Assembly (NCBI GenBank): GCA_046295215.1
Contig: JBKBNP010000005.1
Location: 1-64,000, forward strand
From: Szabonella sp046295215
GTDB taxonomy: Bacteria > Pseudomonadota > Alphaproteobacteria > Rhodobacterales > Rhodobacteraceae
Direction of reading: 5' to 3'
DNA length: 64,000 nucleotides
Below, in pieces: positions 52,343 through 60,305 of the stretch. Numbering within the stretch: position 1 is the stretch's first letter; each line of letters opens with the position of its first letter. The notes beneath the pieces are model-generated. The model made no database searches, was not told where the DNA came from, and worked only from the letters and a program-made list of their open reading frames with translations. The position numbers and the translations under genes are program-made.

Positions 52343-53359
52343 ATGCATGATCCGGTTCTCCTGTCCACCGACCGGGGCTTTTACTGCCCGGCGGGGGATT
52401 TCTTCATCGACCCCTGGCGCCCGGTTGACCGCGCATTGCTGACGCATGGCCATTCCGATCACGCGCGGCCCGGCCATCGCCGCTATCTCTGCGCCACGCC
52501 CGCCCTGCCGGTGATCCGCTACCGTCTGGGCCAGATCGAGGCCGAAACGCTGGACTTCGGCCAGCCCTTGCGGATCGGCGGGGCGACCGTCTCCTTCCAT
52601 CCGGCGGGGCATGTTCCCGGCTCCGCGCAGATCCGGGTGGAGGTGGGGGGCGAGGTCTGGGTCGTCTCGGGGGATTACAAGCTGGAAACCGACGGGTTGT
52701 CGGAACCGTTCGAGCCGGTCCGCTGCCACGGTTTCGTGACCGAATGCACCTTTGGCCTGCCGATCTTCCGCTGGCCGGACCAGACCCGCACCGCCGAAGC
52801 CATCGCTGCCTGGTGGCATGCCAACCGGGCAGAGGGGAAGGTCTCGCTGATCGGCGCCTACGGGCTGGGAAAATCGCAGCGCATCATGGCCATGCTGGCG
52901 CAACCCGGGCTGCCGGGGCCGATCTTCACCCATGGCGCGGTGGAACCGGCCACGGCGATTCTGCGCGAACAGGGATACCCGATCCCGCCCACGACGCGCA
53001 TCACCGCCGAAACGAGACCACCCCCGGATGCGCTGGTCATCGCGCCCCCGTCCGCACTTGGCAGCACATGGGCTGCGCGGCTTGGCCCGCGATCCGAGGC
53101 GCTGGCCTCCGGCTGGATGGCGCTGCGCGGCATCCGGCGGCGGCGCGGCGTGGCAAAGGGGTTCGTGCTGTCCGACCATGCGGACTGGCCCGGCCTCGAC
53201 AGCGCGATCCGTGCAACCGGCGCGGAACGCATCCTTGTCACCCATGGCTATACCGATATTTTCCGCCGCTGGCTGGTCGAACAGGGCTTCGACGCCGCCG
53301 AGGCCACGACCGAATGGCAGGGTGAGGCGGCAGAAGATACCGAGGAAGTCAGCCCATGA
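52343..53359 (+). CDS. Ligase-associated DNA exonuclease (metallo-beta-lactamase fold)
   Basis: Protein of about 338 residues. The metal motif is THGHSDHARPGH (His35, His37, Asp39, His40), followed by HPAGHVPGSAQI, WVVSGDYKLE and a late SDHADW. This fits the ligase-associated exonuclease group (SNM1/CPSF-like nucleases) that sits next to an ATP-dependent DNA ligase. In other bacteria the cluster also contains an Lhr-type helicase and a phosphoesterase; neither is present here. The start MHDPVLLST was preferred; an ATG two codons upstream is nearly equivalent and neither has a good ribosome-binding site. Confidence 0.9.
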   Translation: MHDPVLLSTDRGFYCPAGDFFIDPWRPVDRALLTHGHSDHARPGHRRYLCATPALPVIRYRLGQIEAETLDFGQPLRIGGATVSFHPAGHVPGSAQIRVEVGGEVWVVSGDYKLETDGLSEPFEPVRCHGFVTECTFGLPIFRWPDQTRTAEAIAAWWHANRAEGKVSLIGAYGLGKSQRIMAMLAQPGLPGPIFTHGAVEPATAILREQGYPIPPTTRITAETRPPPDALVIAPPSALGSTWAARLGPRSEALASGWMALRGIRRRRGVAKGFVLSDHADWPGLDSAIRATGAERILVTHGYTDIFRRWLVEQGFDAAEATTEWQGEAAEDTEEVSP

Positions 53360-53484
53360 GGCCCGGCGCCTTCATCTTCGCAATAGTTCCCACAGGAGCC
53401 ACCGGATGCGCCATCGGACCGGGCGCATCCGGTAACGGGGGCGAACAGCCCAGCTTCCGCACTCTCAAGGATGCAATGACGTGA
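53356..53484 (+). CDS. Candidate 42-residue small ORF between exonuclease and ligase
   Basis: The ATG overlaps the exonuclease stop (ATGA) and the TGA overlaps the ligase GTG start (GTGA), so the frame fills the gap exactly. The product has a hydrophobic start (GAFIFAIVPTGATG) and a polar end (QPSFRTLKDAMT). Much of the frame is, however, occupied by a strong stem-loop (53401-53433), and its first part resembles the leader of the dispersed repeat (TTCATCTTCGCAATA). It may therefore be non-coding. Coding status is undecided. Confidence 0.35.
   Translation: MRPGAFIFAIVPTGATGCAIGPGASGNGGEQPSFRTLKDAMT
53401..53433. repeat. 12-bp perfect stem-loop in the exonuclease-ligase gap
   Basis: ACCGGATGCGCC (53401-53412) pairs perfectly with GGCGCATCCGGT (53422-53433) around a 9-base loop. 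The preceding bases TTCATCTTCGCAATAGTTCC resemble the leader of the hairpin repeat, so this may be a divergent fifth copy. Confidence 0.6.
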
Positions 53485-55100
53485 AACGCTTTGCAGCCCT
53501 GTTCAGCGCCCTCGACGCAACAACGAAAACCACTGCAAAGACCGCAGCACTTGCCCGCTATTTCCGCGAGGCGCCCGAGCGGGACCGGATCTGGACCATT
53601 GCCCTGCTGTCCGGCAGGCGGCCCAAACGGATCGCCTCCTCGGGCGACTTGCGCAACTGGGCGGCGGAGGCGACCGGGCTGCCGGTCTGGCTGCTCGAGG
53701 AAAGCCACGGGATTGCGGGGGATCTGGCCGAGATGATCGCGCTGGTGCTGCCCCCTCCAGCGGCCCGGTCGGAGGACCGGCTTTCGGACTGGATCGAGCG
53801 TCTTGGCGCCCTTGCAGGAGAGCCGGAGGCGGCGCGGTGTCGCGCGGTTCTGGAGGCCTGGGACCGGCTCGACCCGCTGGAGCGGCTGGTGTTCAACAAG
53901 CTGCTGACCGGGGGGTTCCGCATGGGGGTCAGCCGGGGGTTGATGACGCAGGCCCTTGCTGCGGCGACCGGGATGGAACCGGCCCGTCTGGCGCATCGGC
54001 TGATGGGAAACTGGTCGCCCGCGACGATGCGCTTTGCCGATCTCGTGTCACAGGACGGGGCGGCGGATGCGGCGCGGCCCTATCCTTTCGCGCTGGCCTC
54101 GGGGCTGGAGGGCGGGCCGGAAAGTCTCGGGTCGCCCGGCGAATGGATCGCGGAATGGAAATGGGACGGCATCCGGGGACAGATGATCCGCCGGCCCGGG
54201 GTTTTCGCGCTCTGGTCCCGGGGCGAAGAGTTGATGACCGACCGCTTTCCCGAATTCGTACAACTTGCGCGGCATCTGCCCGAAGGCTGCGTTCTGGATG
54301 GCGAGGTGCTGGCCTGGGACGGGACCGGCCCGCTGCCCTTTGCCGCGCTGCAAAAACGCATCGGGCGCAAGACGGTGCCGAAGGCTCTGCTGGCCGAGGC
54401 CCCTGCCCGGTTTCTGGCCTATGACCTGCTGGAACGGGACGGGCGCGACCTGCGCGATGCGCCGCTGTCCGTCCGCCGTGCGGCGCTGAACGGCCTGCTC
54501 GCCGCCCTGCCCCCGGACCTGCCGATCGGTCTGTCGGAAAGCGTCGCCGCCGAAAGCTGGGACGACCTTGCGACGGCGCGCGCATCGGCGCGGGAGCGGC
54601 TGGCCGAAGGGTTGATGCTCAAGCGCGCGGCCTCGCCCTATCACGCGGGCCGCAAGCGGGGCGACTGGTGGAAATGGAAGCTGGACCCCTTCACCGTCGA
54701 TGCGGTGATGATCTATGCGCAGGCCGGGCATGGACGGCGGGCGAACCTGTTCACCGATTTCACCTTCGCGCTGCACGATGGCGCGGAGCTTGTGCCCTTC
54801 GCCAAGGCCTATTCGGGGCTGACCGATGCGGAGTTCCGCGAGATCACCGCCTGGGTGCGGCGCAACACGCTGGAACGGTTCGGCCCGGTGCGGCGGGTGC
54901 CGCCCGAACTGGTGTTCGAGATCGCCTTCGAGGGCATCCAGGCCAGCCCGCGCCACAAATCCGGCATCGCCCTGCGCTTTCCCCGGATGCTGCGCTGGCG
55001 CCGCGACAAGCCCGCCGGTGAGATCGACCGCATGGACACCCTGCGTGGGTTGCTGGCGGCAGAGCGCGGGGGCCAGCCCCCGCACCCCCGAGGTATTTGA
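53481..55100 (+). CDS. ATP-dependent DNA ligase
   Basis: Ligase of 539 residues. The N-terminal DNA-binding domain (1-200) is followed by the nucleotidyltransferase motif I AEWKWDGIRGQ with catalytic Lys227, CVLDGEVLAW (motif III/IIIa region), EGLMLKRAASPYH (motif IV) and WWKWKLDPFTVDAV (motif V). The OB domain covers about 400-500. The enzyme belongs to the ligase type encoded with the MBL exonuclease and is considered a repair enzyme, not the replicative NAD-dependent ligase. The start is GTG. The last ~12 residues (ERGGQPPHPRGI) are encoded by the dispersed repeat and look like a read-through extension. Confidence 0.93.
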   Translation: MKRFAALFSALDATTKTTAKTAALARYFREAPERDRIWTIALLSGRRPKRIASSGDLRNWAAEATGLPVWLLEESHGIAGDLAEMIALVLPPPAARSEDRLSDWIERLGALAGEPEAARCRAVLEAWDRLDPLERLVFNKLLTGGFRMGVSRGLMTQALAAATGMEPARLAHRLMGNWSPATMRFADLVSQDGAADAARPYPFALASGLEGGPESLGSPGEWIAEWKWDGIRGQMIRRPGVFALWSRGEELMTDRFPEFVQLARHLPEGCVLDGEVLAWDGTGPLPFAALQKRIGRKTVPKALLAEAPARFLAYDLLERDGRDLRDAPLSVRRAALNGLLAALPPDLPIGLSESVAAESWDDLATARASARERLAEGLMLKRAASPYHAGRKRGDWWKWKLDPFTVDAVMIYAQAGHGRRANLFTDFTFALHDGAELVPFAKAYSGLTDAEFREITAWVRRNTLERFGPVRRVPPELVFEIAFEGIQASPRHKSGIALRFPRMLRWRRDKPAGEIDRMDTLRGLLAAERGGQPPHPRGI

Positions 55101-55109
55101 ACCAGGTGA
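55065..55109 (-). repeat. Dispersed hairpin repeat, copy C, overlapping the ligase 3' end
   Basis: Read on the minus strand it is TTCACCTGGTTCAAATACCT, then CGGGGGTGC and a GGGGGC-TG-GCCCCC type hairpin (GCGGGGGCCAGCCCCCGC on the plus strand). The ligase stop codon (TGA at 55098) lies within the repeat, so the repeat encodes the ligase C-terminus. Confidence 0.75.
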
Positions 55110-55195
55110 AGGGGCAGAAGGCCGCATCCGGCTGGGGGTTGAAGTCGGGGCCTGCCTCCTCCTACATGCAAGGGATCAATCAAGAAGGTGAGACG

Positions 55196-57022
55196 ATGCC
55201 CCTGCCGCTGCCCCGCCCCGTTTTCGACGTCAATGCCGCATCAGGGGGCTTCGGGAAGCTGCCGGAATGGGATCTGACGGATCTGTATCCCGGGCCGGAG
55301 GCGCCGGAATTCGCGCAAGACCTCGGCTGGCTCGAAGGGGCCTGTGCGGAATTCGCCGGACGTTATGAGGGAAAGCTGGACACGCTGGATGCCGCCGCCC
55401 TGCTGGACTGCGTGCGCGCCTATGAGACGATCGACGTCACGGCGGGCCGGATCATGTCCTATGCCGGGCTGCGCTATTACCAGAACACGATGGACGGCGA
55501 ACGCGCCAAGTTCATGGCCGATGCGCAGGACCGCATCACCAGCTTCACCACGCCTCTGGTGTTTTTCAGTCTGGAATTCAACCGGCTGGACGAGGCGCAT
55601 CTGGAGGGGCTGCTTGCGGAGAACGCGGGTCTTGCGCGCTATCGCCCGGTGTTCGACCGGATGCGCGCGATGCGGCCGCATCAGTTGTCGGATGAACTGG
55701 AACGGTTCCTGCATGACCAGTCCAGCGTCGGGGCCGCCGCCTGGAACCGGCTCTTCGACGAGACGATGGCCGGGCTGACCTTTGCACTGCCTTTCGAGGA
55801 GGAACCGCTGAACCTCGAGGCCACGCTCAACCTGCTGACGGATGCCGACCGGGCCAGGCGCGAGGCGGCAGCGCGCGTGCTGGCCGGGACTTTCGAGAAA
55901 CATATCAAGCTTTTCTCCCGTGTTCACAACACGCTGGCCAAGGAAAAGGCGATCGAGGACCGCTGGCGCAAGATGCCGAGCCCGCAGCATGGGCGGCACC
56001 TGTCGAACCATGTGGAGCCCGAGGTGGTGGAGGCACTGCGCAATGCGGTTGTCGCGGCCTATCCCCGGCTCAGCCACCGCTACTATGCGCTCAAGGCGAA
56101 ATGGATGGGGCTGGAGCGGTTGCAGGTCTGGGACCGCAACGCCCCCCTGCCGATGGACGATGTGCGCCTGGTGGACTGGGAGGCCGCGCAACGCACCGTG
56201 ACGGAGGCCTATGCGGCCTTTTCGCCCAAACTCGCAGAACTGGCGGAGCCGTTCTTCACAAAGGGCTGGATCGATGCGGGTGTGAAACCCGGCAAGGCCC
56301 CCGGCGCCTTTGCCCATCCGACGGTGACAACGGTGCATCCCTATGTGATGCTCAACTACCTCGGCAAGCCGCGCGACGTGATGACGCTGGCGCATGAGCT
56401 GGGCCACGGGGTGCATCAGCGCCTTGCCGCGGCACAGGGGGAATTGCTGTCGGCAACGCCGCTGACGCTGGCCGAAACCGCCTCGGTCTTTGGAGAGATG
56501 CTGACTTTCCGCAAGCTGCTGGAAGGCGCGCAGACCAAAGCCGAGCGCAAGACCCTGCTGGCGGGCAAGGTCGAGGACATGATCAACACGGTGGTCCGCC
56601 AGATCGCCTTCTATGATTTCGAGTGCAAGCTGCATGCCGCGCGCGCAGAGGGCGAGTTGACCCCAGACGACATCAACGCGCTGTGGATGAGTGTTCAGGC
56701 CGAAAGCCTCGGTCCGGCATTCGACTTCATGGAAGGGTATGAGACCTTCTGGGCCTATGTCCCGCATTTCGTCCACTCGCCCTTCTATGTCTATGCCTAT
56801 GCCTTTGGCGACGGGTTGGTGAACGCGCTCTATGCCGCCTATGAGGGCGGGCTTGCGGGATTCGAGGACAAGTATTTCGACCTCTTGTCCGCCGGTGGTT
56901 CGAAACATCACCGGGAATTGCTGGCACCCTTCGGGCTCGACCTTTCGGACCCGGCCTTCTGGGACAAGGGCCTGTCAATGATCGCGGGCTTCATCGACGA
57001 GTTGGAGGCGATGGAGGACTGA
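55196..57022 (+). CDS. M3 family oligoendopeptidase F
   Basis: Cytosolic zinc peptidase of 608 residues. The HExxH motif is in LAHELGHGVHQ (His400), followed by LAETASVFGEMLTF with the third zinc ligand, and the C-terminal segment HSPFYVYAYAFGDGLVNALY. Start and length agree with the PepF/clade 3 oligoendopeptidases of alphaproteobacteria. The ATG of MPLPLPRPVF was chosen because AGAAGGTGAG lies just upstream. It would degrade short peptides; regulation is not evident. Confidence 0.94.
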   Translation: MPLPLPRPVFDVNAASGGFGKLPEWDLTDLYPGPEAPEFAQDLGWLEGACAEFAGRYEGKLDTLDAAALLDCVRAYETIDVTAGRIMSYAGLRYYQNTMDGERAKFMADAQDRITSFTTPLVFFSLEFNRLDEAHLEGLLAENAGLARYRPVFDRMRAMRPHQLSDELERFLHDQSSVGAAAWNRLFDETMAGLTFALPFEEEPLNLEATLNLLTDADRARREAAARVLAGTFEKHIKLFSRVHNTLAKEKAIEDRWRKMPSPQHGRHLSNHVEPEVVEALRNAVVAAYPRLSHRYYALKAKWMGLERLQVWDRNAPLPMDDVRLVDWEAAQRTVTEAYAAFSPKLAELAEPFFTKGWIDAGVKPGKAPGAFAHPTVTTVHPYVMLNYLGKPRDVMTLAHELGHGVHQRLAAAQGELLSATPLTLAETASVFGEMLTFRKLLEGAQTKAERKTLLAGKVEDMINTVVRQIAFYDFECKLHAARAEGELTPDDINALWMSVQAESLGPAFDFMEGYETFWAYVPHFVHSPFYVYAYAFGDGLVNALYAAYEGGLAGFEDKYFDLLSAGGSKHHRELLAPFGLDLSDPAFWDKGLSMIAGFIDELEAMED

Positions 57023-57028
57023 CAATGT

Positions 57029-57050
57029 GCGGGGGCGCGTCAGCCCCCGC
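57029..57050. terminator. G/C-rich hairpin between convergent genes
   Basis: GCGGGGGC (57029-57036) pairs with GCCCCCGC (57043-57050) around GCGTCA; two further pairs can form outside. It lies six bases after the peptidase stop and 11 bases from the convergent SCHIC-like gene stop. It lacks a T-run, so it is only a probable terminator. Confidence 0.5.
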
Positions 57051-57061
57051 GCCGAGGCCCC

Positions 57062-57889
57062 TCAGCCCCGGGCAAGCGACTCAATCAGCGCCATGTGGAA
57101 TTCGATCTGCGCCTCTGCCGACGGGGCGTCGGTCGCGATCGCATCGGCATCCACAAGGCTTGCAAGGTCCGGTTCCTGATCGACAATGCCGCCGCTGACC
57201 ATGATCCAGGCCTCCGGATTGGACAGCCGCAGCGCAAGGATCAGCCGCGCCAGCGGAAAGATCATCGCCGATGTGCCGGCCGAAATCCCGATCACCGGAT
57301 AGCTGCGGCGCCCGACATCCGCCACGATCTCCTCATGCGTCATCCCGGCCTTGAGGTCGATCTGCCAGCCGCGACGGCGCATGTAGTCGGCCGCCATGGT
57401 CACACCGAGCGTATGGCTTTCCCCCGGAACCGAAACGAAGGCCGCGACATTGGCATCGTCGCGCAGGATCCGTGCCGAGATGAAGACCTCGCGCAGATGC
57501 CGCAGGATGCCATAGATGCGCCCCGCCCCGATGATGACATCGGCAAACCCGACCTCGTCACGCTCCCAGCGGCGCCCGAGTTCGCGCGCCGCCACGGCGA
57601 GATAGCCAAGATGCAGCATGTCGGGCGACATGCCCTCTGCCTGTGCGGCCACGACCAGATCCAGCGCGGCGTCATGCCGGTCCGACACAAGCGCGTCACA
57701 CATGTCCTCGATACGGGACGCATCCGGCAGACTGGCGGGCGAGAGGCTGCGATGCCGCTCGTCAAGCCGGGAAATCACTTCCCGTGCAAGATGCTCGACC
57801 ACCTCCGGGGACAGGCGCCTGCCGCTTTGTTCAAGCATGGCGACGGCCCGAGAAATCGTCGTTTCCGCACATCTGTCTTGCAATTGCAT
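57062..57889 (-). CDS. B12-binding-like (SCHIC-like) regulatory protein
   Basis: Protein of 275 residues. Residues ~75-145 are a helical cap as in methionine-synthase-type B12-binding proteins (MCDALVSDRHDAALDLVVAA, LHLGYLAVAARELGRRWERD). The Rossmann-like part then starts (VSVPGESHTLGVTMAADYMR). The B12-lower-axial motif DxHxxG appears as ESHTLG, so the His is kept but the Asp is Glu. This pattern is like the SCHIC domains of PpaA/AerR, antirepressors of the photosynthesis regulator PpsR in Rhodobacter, which bind heme or cobalamin. Those proteins have no DNA-binding domain; neither does this one. A PpsR-type motif lies upstream (57988-58005). Cofactor and target are inferred. Confidence 0.75.
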   Translation of the reverse strand: MQLQDRCAETTISRAVAMLEQSGRRLSPEVVEHLAREVISRLDERHRSLSPASLPDASRIEDMCDALVSDRHDAALDLVVAAQAEGMSPDMLHLGYLAVAARELGRRWERDEVGFADVIIGAGRIYGILRHLREVFISARILRDDANVAAFVSVPGESHTLGVTMAADYMRRRGWQIDLKAGMTHEEIVADVGRRSYPVIGISAGTSAMIFPLARLILALRLSNPEAWIMVSGGIVDQEPDLASLVDADAIATDAPSAEAQIEFHMALIESLARG

Positions 57890-57987
57890 GTTGCGACCCT
57901 GCGCTGAATCCCCGCCGCAGATCGGACCGGAGCGGTCGATACTGCGATTCCCATTCAGCTCCCCGGGTCAGAATAGCAGAGAGAACA

Positions 57988-58005
57988 TGTCAATCAAGCC
58001 TTACA
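57988..58005. promoter_or_regulatory. Possible PpsR/CrtJ box (TGT-N12-ACA)
   Basis: TGT CAATCAAGCCTT ACA matches TGTN12ACA exactly, 99 bases upstream of the SCHIC-like gene start in an AT-rich stretch. One such match is expected by chance every 4 kb, so the location is the main support. PpsR usually needs two boxes; a second clear copy was not found in this gap. Confidence 0.35.
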
Positions 58006-58079
58006 CACTTTTGCAGAAATACACGCCAAGGGAGAGTGGAAGTTACCAGCAAACCTCTGAAACTGAAATGGAAACAGTT

Positions 58080-58105
58080 GGGCCCGGAAGGTGGGTTCCG
58101 GGCCC
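58080..58105 (-). terminator. Hairpin terminator of the Gfo/Idh/MocA gene
   Basis: GGGCCCGGAA (58080-58089) pairs perfectly with TTCCGGGCCC (58096-58105) around a 6-base loop. On the minus strand it lies 33 bases after the dehydrogenase stop and is followed by AACTGTTTCC, a modest T-rich tail. In the rest of the 249-base gap (57890-58138) I see only the TGTN12ACA motif and an uncertain 42-codon frame. Confidence 0.7.
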
Positions 58106-58138
58106 CGGGGCGTGAGGGGCGAAGAATCGGGTCAGAAA

Positions 58139-59131
58139 TTATGGCGCCGCGATCTCCTCCGCCGCGGCAAAAACCCGGTCCATCATCGCCTGCGTGCCGC
58201 GCGAAAATTCCAGCGGACAGGGATAGGGCGCGGCCTGCCGCACCGACCGGCAAAAGGCGGCAACCTGAAGCTCGTAATGGTTGACGGAGGGAAACCGCTC
58301 GGTCGTGACGCTGAGACCGGGCCGGTGCAATTCAACCCGCGCCTCGCCGAACACCCGCGCATTGAAGGGCGTCGTCAGGCGCACCATTCCCTCGTCACCC
58401 TGAAACACCATTTCCTGCCGGGGAAAAAGCCGCGTGGAGGTCAACGCGGAATAGGTGAAACGCCCCATCGGCCCCCTCAGACTGCCGGTCACCTGCGCCC
58501 AGGTGTCGACGCCATTCTCCATGACGACCCGCGCGCGGATCTCCTCGGGTTCCGCCCCAGTGACGAATCGCGCCCCGCCATAGGTATAGACACCGATGTC
58601 ACGGATGCCGCCGCCTGCCGCATCGGCCCGGTTGCGGATATTGGCAGGGTCGGGATTGTTGTAGCAAAACACCGTATCGACATGGCGCAGTCGCCCGATG
58701 GCGCCGCCCTGCACCAGTTCCGCCGCGCGATGCCATTGCGGATGATGCACGATCATATAGGCCTCTGCCGCCAGCTTGCCCGCGGCATCGCGCGCGGCGA
58801 TCAGGTCGTCGAACTCCGCCTCGCGCAGCGCCATCGGCTTTTCGCACAGCACATGCTTGCCTGCCCGCAAGGCGCGCAGGGTCCATTCGACATGCAGATG
58901 GTTGGGCAGCGGGATATAGACCGCCTCGATCCCGGGATCTTCCAGCAGCGCCTCATAGCTGCCATGCAGCCGCAGCCCCGGACAGAAGGCCGCAAAGGGT
59001 GCTGCCTTGCCCGGATCGGAGGTGGCGAGCGCGACCAGTTCGGCCCCCGGGGCGGCATGGATCGCAGGCCCCATGAATTCGCGTGCGAATTTCGCAGCCC
59101 CCAGAATTCCCCATTTCACGGCACTGTCCAT
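58139..59131 (-). CDS. Gfo/Idh/MocA family oxidoreductase
   Basis: NAD(P)-dependent dehydrogenase of 330 residues. The N-terminal Rossmann motif KWGILGAAKFAREFMGPAI is followed by YIPLPNHLHVEWTLRALRAG and the catalytic CEKPMAL (EKP motif). The C-terminal alpha/beta domain begins near 125 (AYMIVHHPQWHRAAELV with the second catalytic His region, then DIGVYTYGGARFVTGAEPEE). Related enzymes act on sugars, inositol or dihydrodiols; the substrate here is unknown. It stands alone on the minus strand between the SCHIC-like gene and rpoH. Confidence 0.9.
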   Translation of the reverse strand: MDSAVKWGILGAAKFAREFMGPAIHAAPGAELVALATSDPGKAAPFAAFCPGLRLHGSYEALLEDPGIEAVYIPLPNHLHVEWTLRALRAGKHVLCEKPMALREAEFDDLIAARDAAGKLAAEAYMIVHHPQWHRAAELVQGGAIGRLRHVDTVFCYNNPDPANIRNRADAAGGGIRDIGVYTYGGARFVTGAEPEEIRARVVMENGVDTWAQVTGSLRGPMGRFTYSALTSTRLFPRQEMVFQGDEGMVRLTTPFNARVFGEARVELHRPGLSVTTERFPSVNHYELQVAAFCRSVRQAAPYPCPLEFSRGTQAMMDRVFAAAEEIAAP

Positions 59132-59271
59132 CGCTCTCTCCCTGGCTTTCGCGCGGATGCTACGGCAGATCGCCCCATGGATGAAATGCCAAATGCGCGC
59201 CCGCCCGGTTCAGCCATCAGCCCCGAAACCGCGCCAACGCGCAGACCCGTCCGCCATCCTGATCCGCCTGG

Positions 59272-59339
59272 GTTTCACCTTGGAGGAAATACCTTCGGGG
59301 GTGAATGCCGCAGGCAGAGGGGCCAGACAGCCCCCTGCC
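59272..59339 (+). repeat. Dispersed hairpin repeat, copy D
   Basis: TTTCACCTTGGAGGAAATAC is followed by CTTCGGGGGTGAATGCC and a hairpin with GGCAGAGGGGC / GCCCCCTGCC-like arms. It lies between the start of the Gfo/Idh/MocA gene and the rpoH terminator. Leader and hairpin order match copies A, B and C. Confidence 0.75.
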
Positions 59340-59350
59340 CGGCCCCAGGA

Positions 59351-59384
59351 AAAAGCCACCCCGACCACACAGGCGGGGCGGCTT
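59351..59384 (-). terminator. rpoH: Intrinsic terminator of rpoH
   Basis: Read on the minus strand, AAGCCGCCCCG pairs with CGGGGTGGCTT (one G-U pair) around a 10-base loop and is followed by a T-run. It begins 24 bases after the rpoH stop. Confidence 0.88.
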
Positions 59385-59408
59385 GGGCCGGGTCGGTCTG
59401 CGCCCCGG

Positions 59409-60305
59409 TCAGGCAGGGATCAGCATGCCCTTGCCCTTGGCCAGTTCGCGCATCCGGCTCTGGAGCTTTTCGAAGGCGCGCACCTCGATCTGGCGGATGC
59501 GCTCGCGGCTGACGCCATAGCTTTCCGACAGTTCCTCCAGCGTCACCGGCACATCCGAAAGACGCCGTTGAACGAGAATGTCCTTCTCGCGGTCATTCAG
59601 CACGGCCATCGCCTCCAGCATCATGCCCCGGCGCATTTCCAGCTCGTCGCGTTCGGCATAATCCGCCGCCTGGTCGCTGTCCTCATCTTCCAGCCAGTCC
59701 TGCCATTGCGTGCCGCCGCCATCGTCGGACCCGACCATCGCGTTGAGCGAGGCATCCCCCCCCGACAAGCGCCGGTTCATCGAGATGACCTCATCCTCGG
59801 TCACGTTCAGATCCTTGGCAATCTGGGCCACGTTCTCGGGCCGCAGGTCGCCTTCCTCCAGCGCGCCGAGTTTGGCCTTGGCCTTGCGCAGGTTGAAAAA
59901 CAGCTTTTTCTGCGCCGAAGTGGTGCCTAGCTTCACAAGGCTCCAGGACCGCAGGATATATTCCTGGATCGAGGCCCGGATCCACCACATCGCATAGGTT
60001 GCCAGCCGGAATCCCTTTTCGGGGTCGAACCGCTTGACCGCCTGCATCAACCCGACATTGGCCTCCGAAATCACTTCGGCCTGCGGCAGCCCATAGCCAC
60101 GATACCCCATGGCGATCTTGGCCGCGAGCCGCAGATGCGAGGTGACCATGCGGTGCGCGGCCTGCGCGTCCTGATGGTCCACCCAGCGTTTGGCCAGCAT
60201 GTATTCCTCTTCCGGTTCCAGAAGCGGAAACTTGCGAATCTCCTGCATGTAGCGGTTGAGTCCCTGTTCAGGGCTCGGCGCGGGCAAATTGGCATAGGTC
60301 GTCAT
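59409..60305 (-). CDS. rpoH: RNA polymerase sigma-32 factor (heat shock)
   Basis: Alternative sigma factor of 298 residues. Region 1.2 is LNRYMQEIRKFPLLEPEEEY; region 2 holds ISEANVGLMQAVKRFDPEKG and LATYAMWWIRASIQEYILRS; the RpoH box-like SWSLVKLGTTSAQKKLFFNL follows; region 4.2 is VTLEELSESYGVSRERIRQI. The GTTSAQKKLFFNLR stretch is the RpoH-specific signature. The ATG of MTTYANLPAPS was chosen by the usual start. An acidic DEDSDQAADYAERDELEM insert lies between regions 3 and 4. Many Rhodobacter species have two RpoH proteins (RpoHI, RpoHII); which one this is cannot be decided by eye. Confidence 0.94.
   Translation of the reverse strand: MTTYANLPAPSPEQGLNRYMQEIRKFPLLEPEEEYMLAKRWVDHQDAQAAHRMVTSHLRLAAKIAMGYRGYGLPQAEVISEANVGLMQAVKRFDPEKGFRLATYAMWWIRASIQEYILRSWSLVKLGTTSAQKKLFFNLRKAKAKLGALEEGDLRPENVAQIAKDLNVTEDEVISMNRRLSGGDASLNAMVGSDDGGGTQWQDWLEDEDSDQAADYAERDELEMRRGMMLEAMAVLNDREKDILVQRRLSDVPVTLEELSESYGVSRERIRQIEVRAFEKLQSRMRELAKGKGMLIPA

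Noticed and set aside
53366..53433. A fifth copy of the dispersed repeat
   Set aside because: The leader is only partly similar and the conserved CGGGGGTG is missing; kept as a separate stem-loop.
57987..58115. A 42-codon plus-strand frame with AGAGAG upstream
   Set aside because: No homology signal, overlaps the PpsR-type motif and the terminator hairpin; too weak to call.
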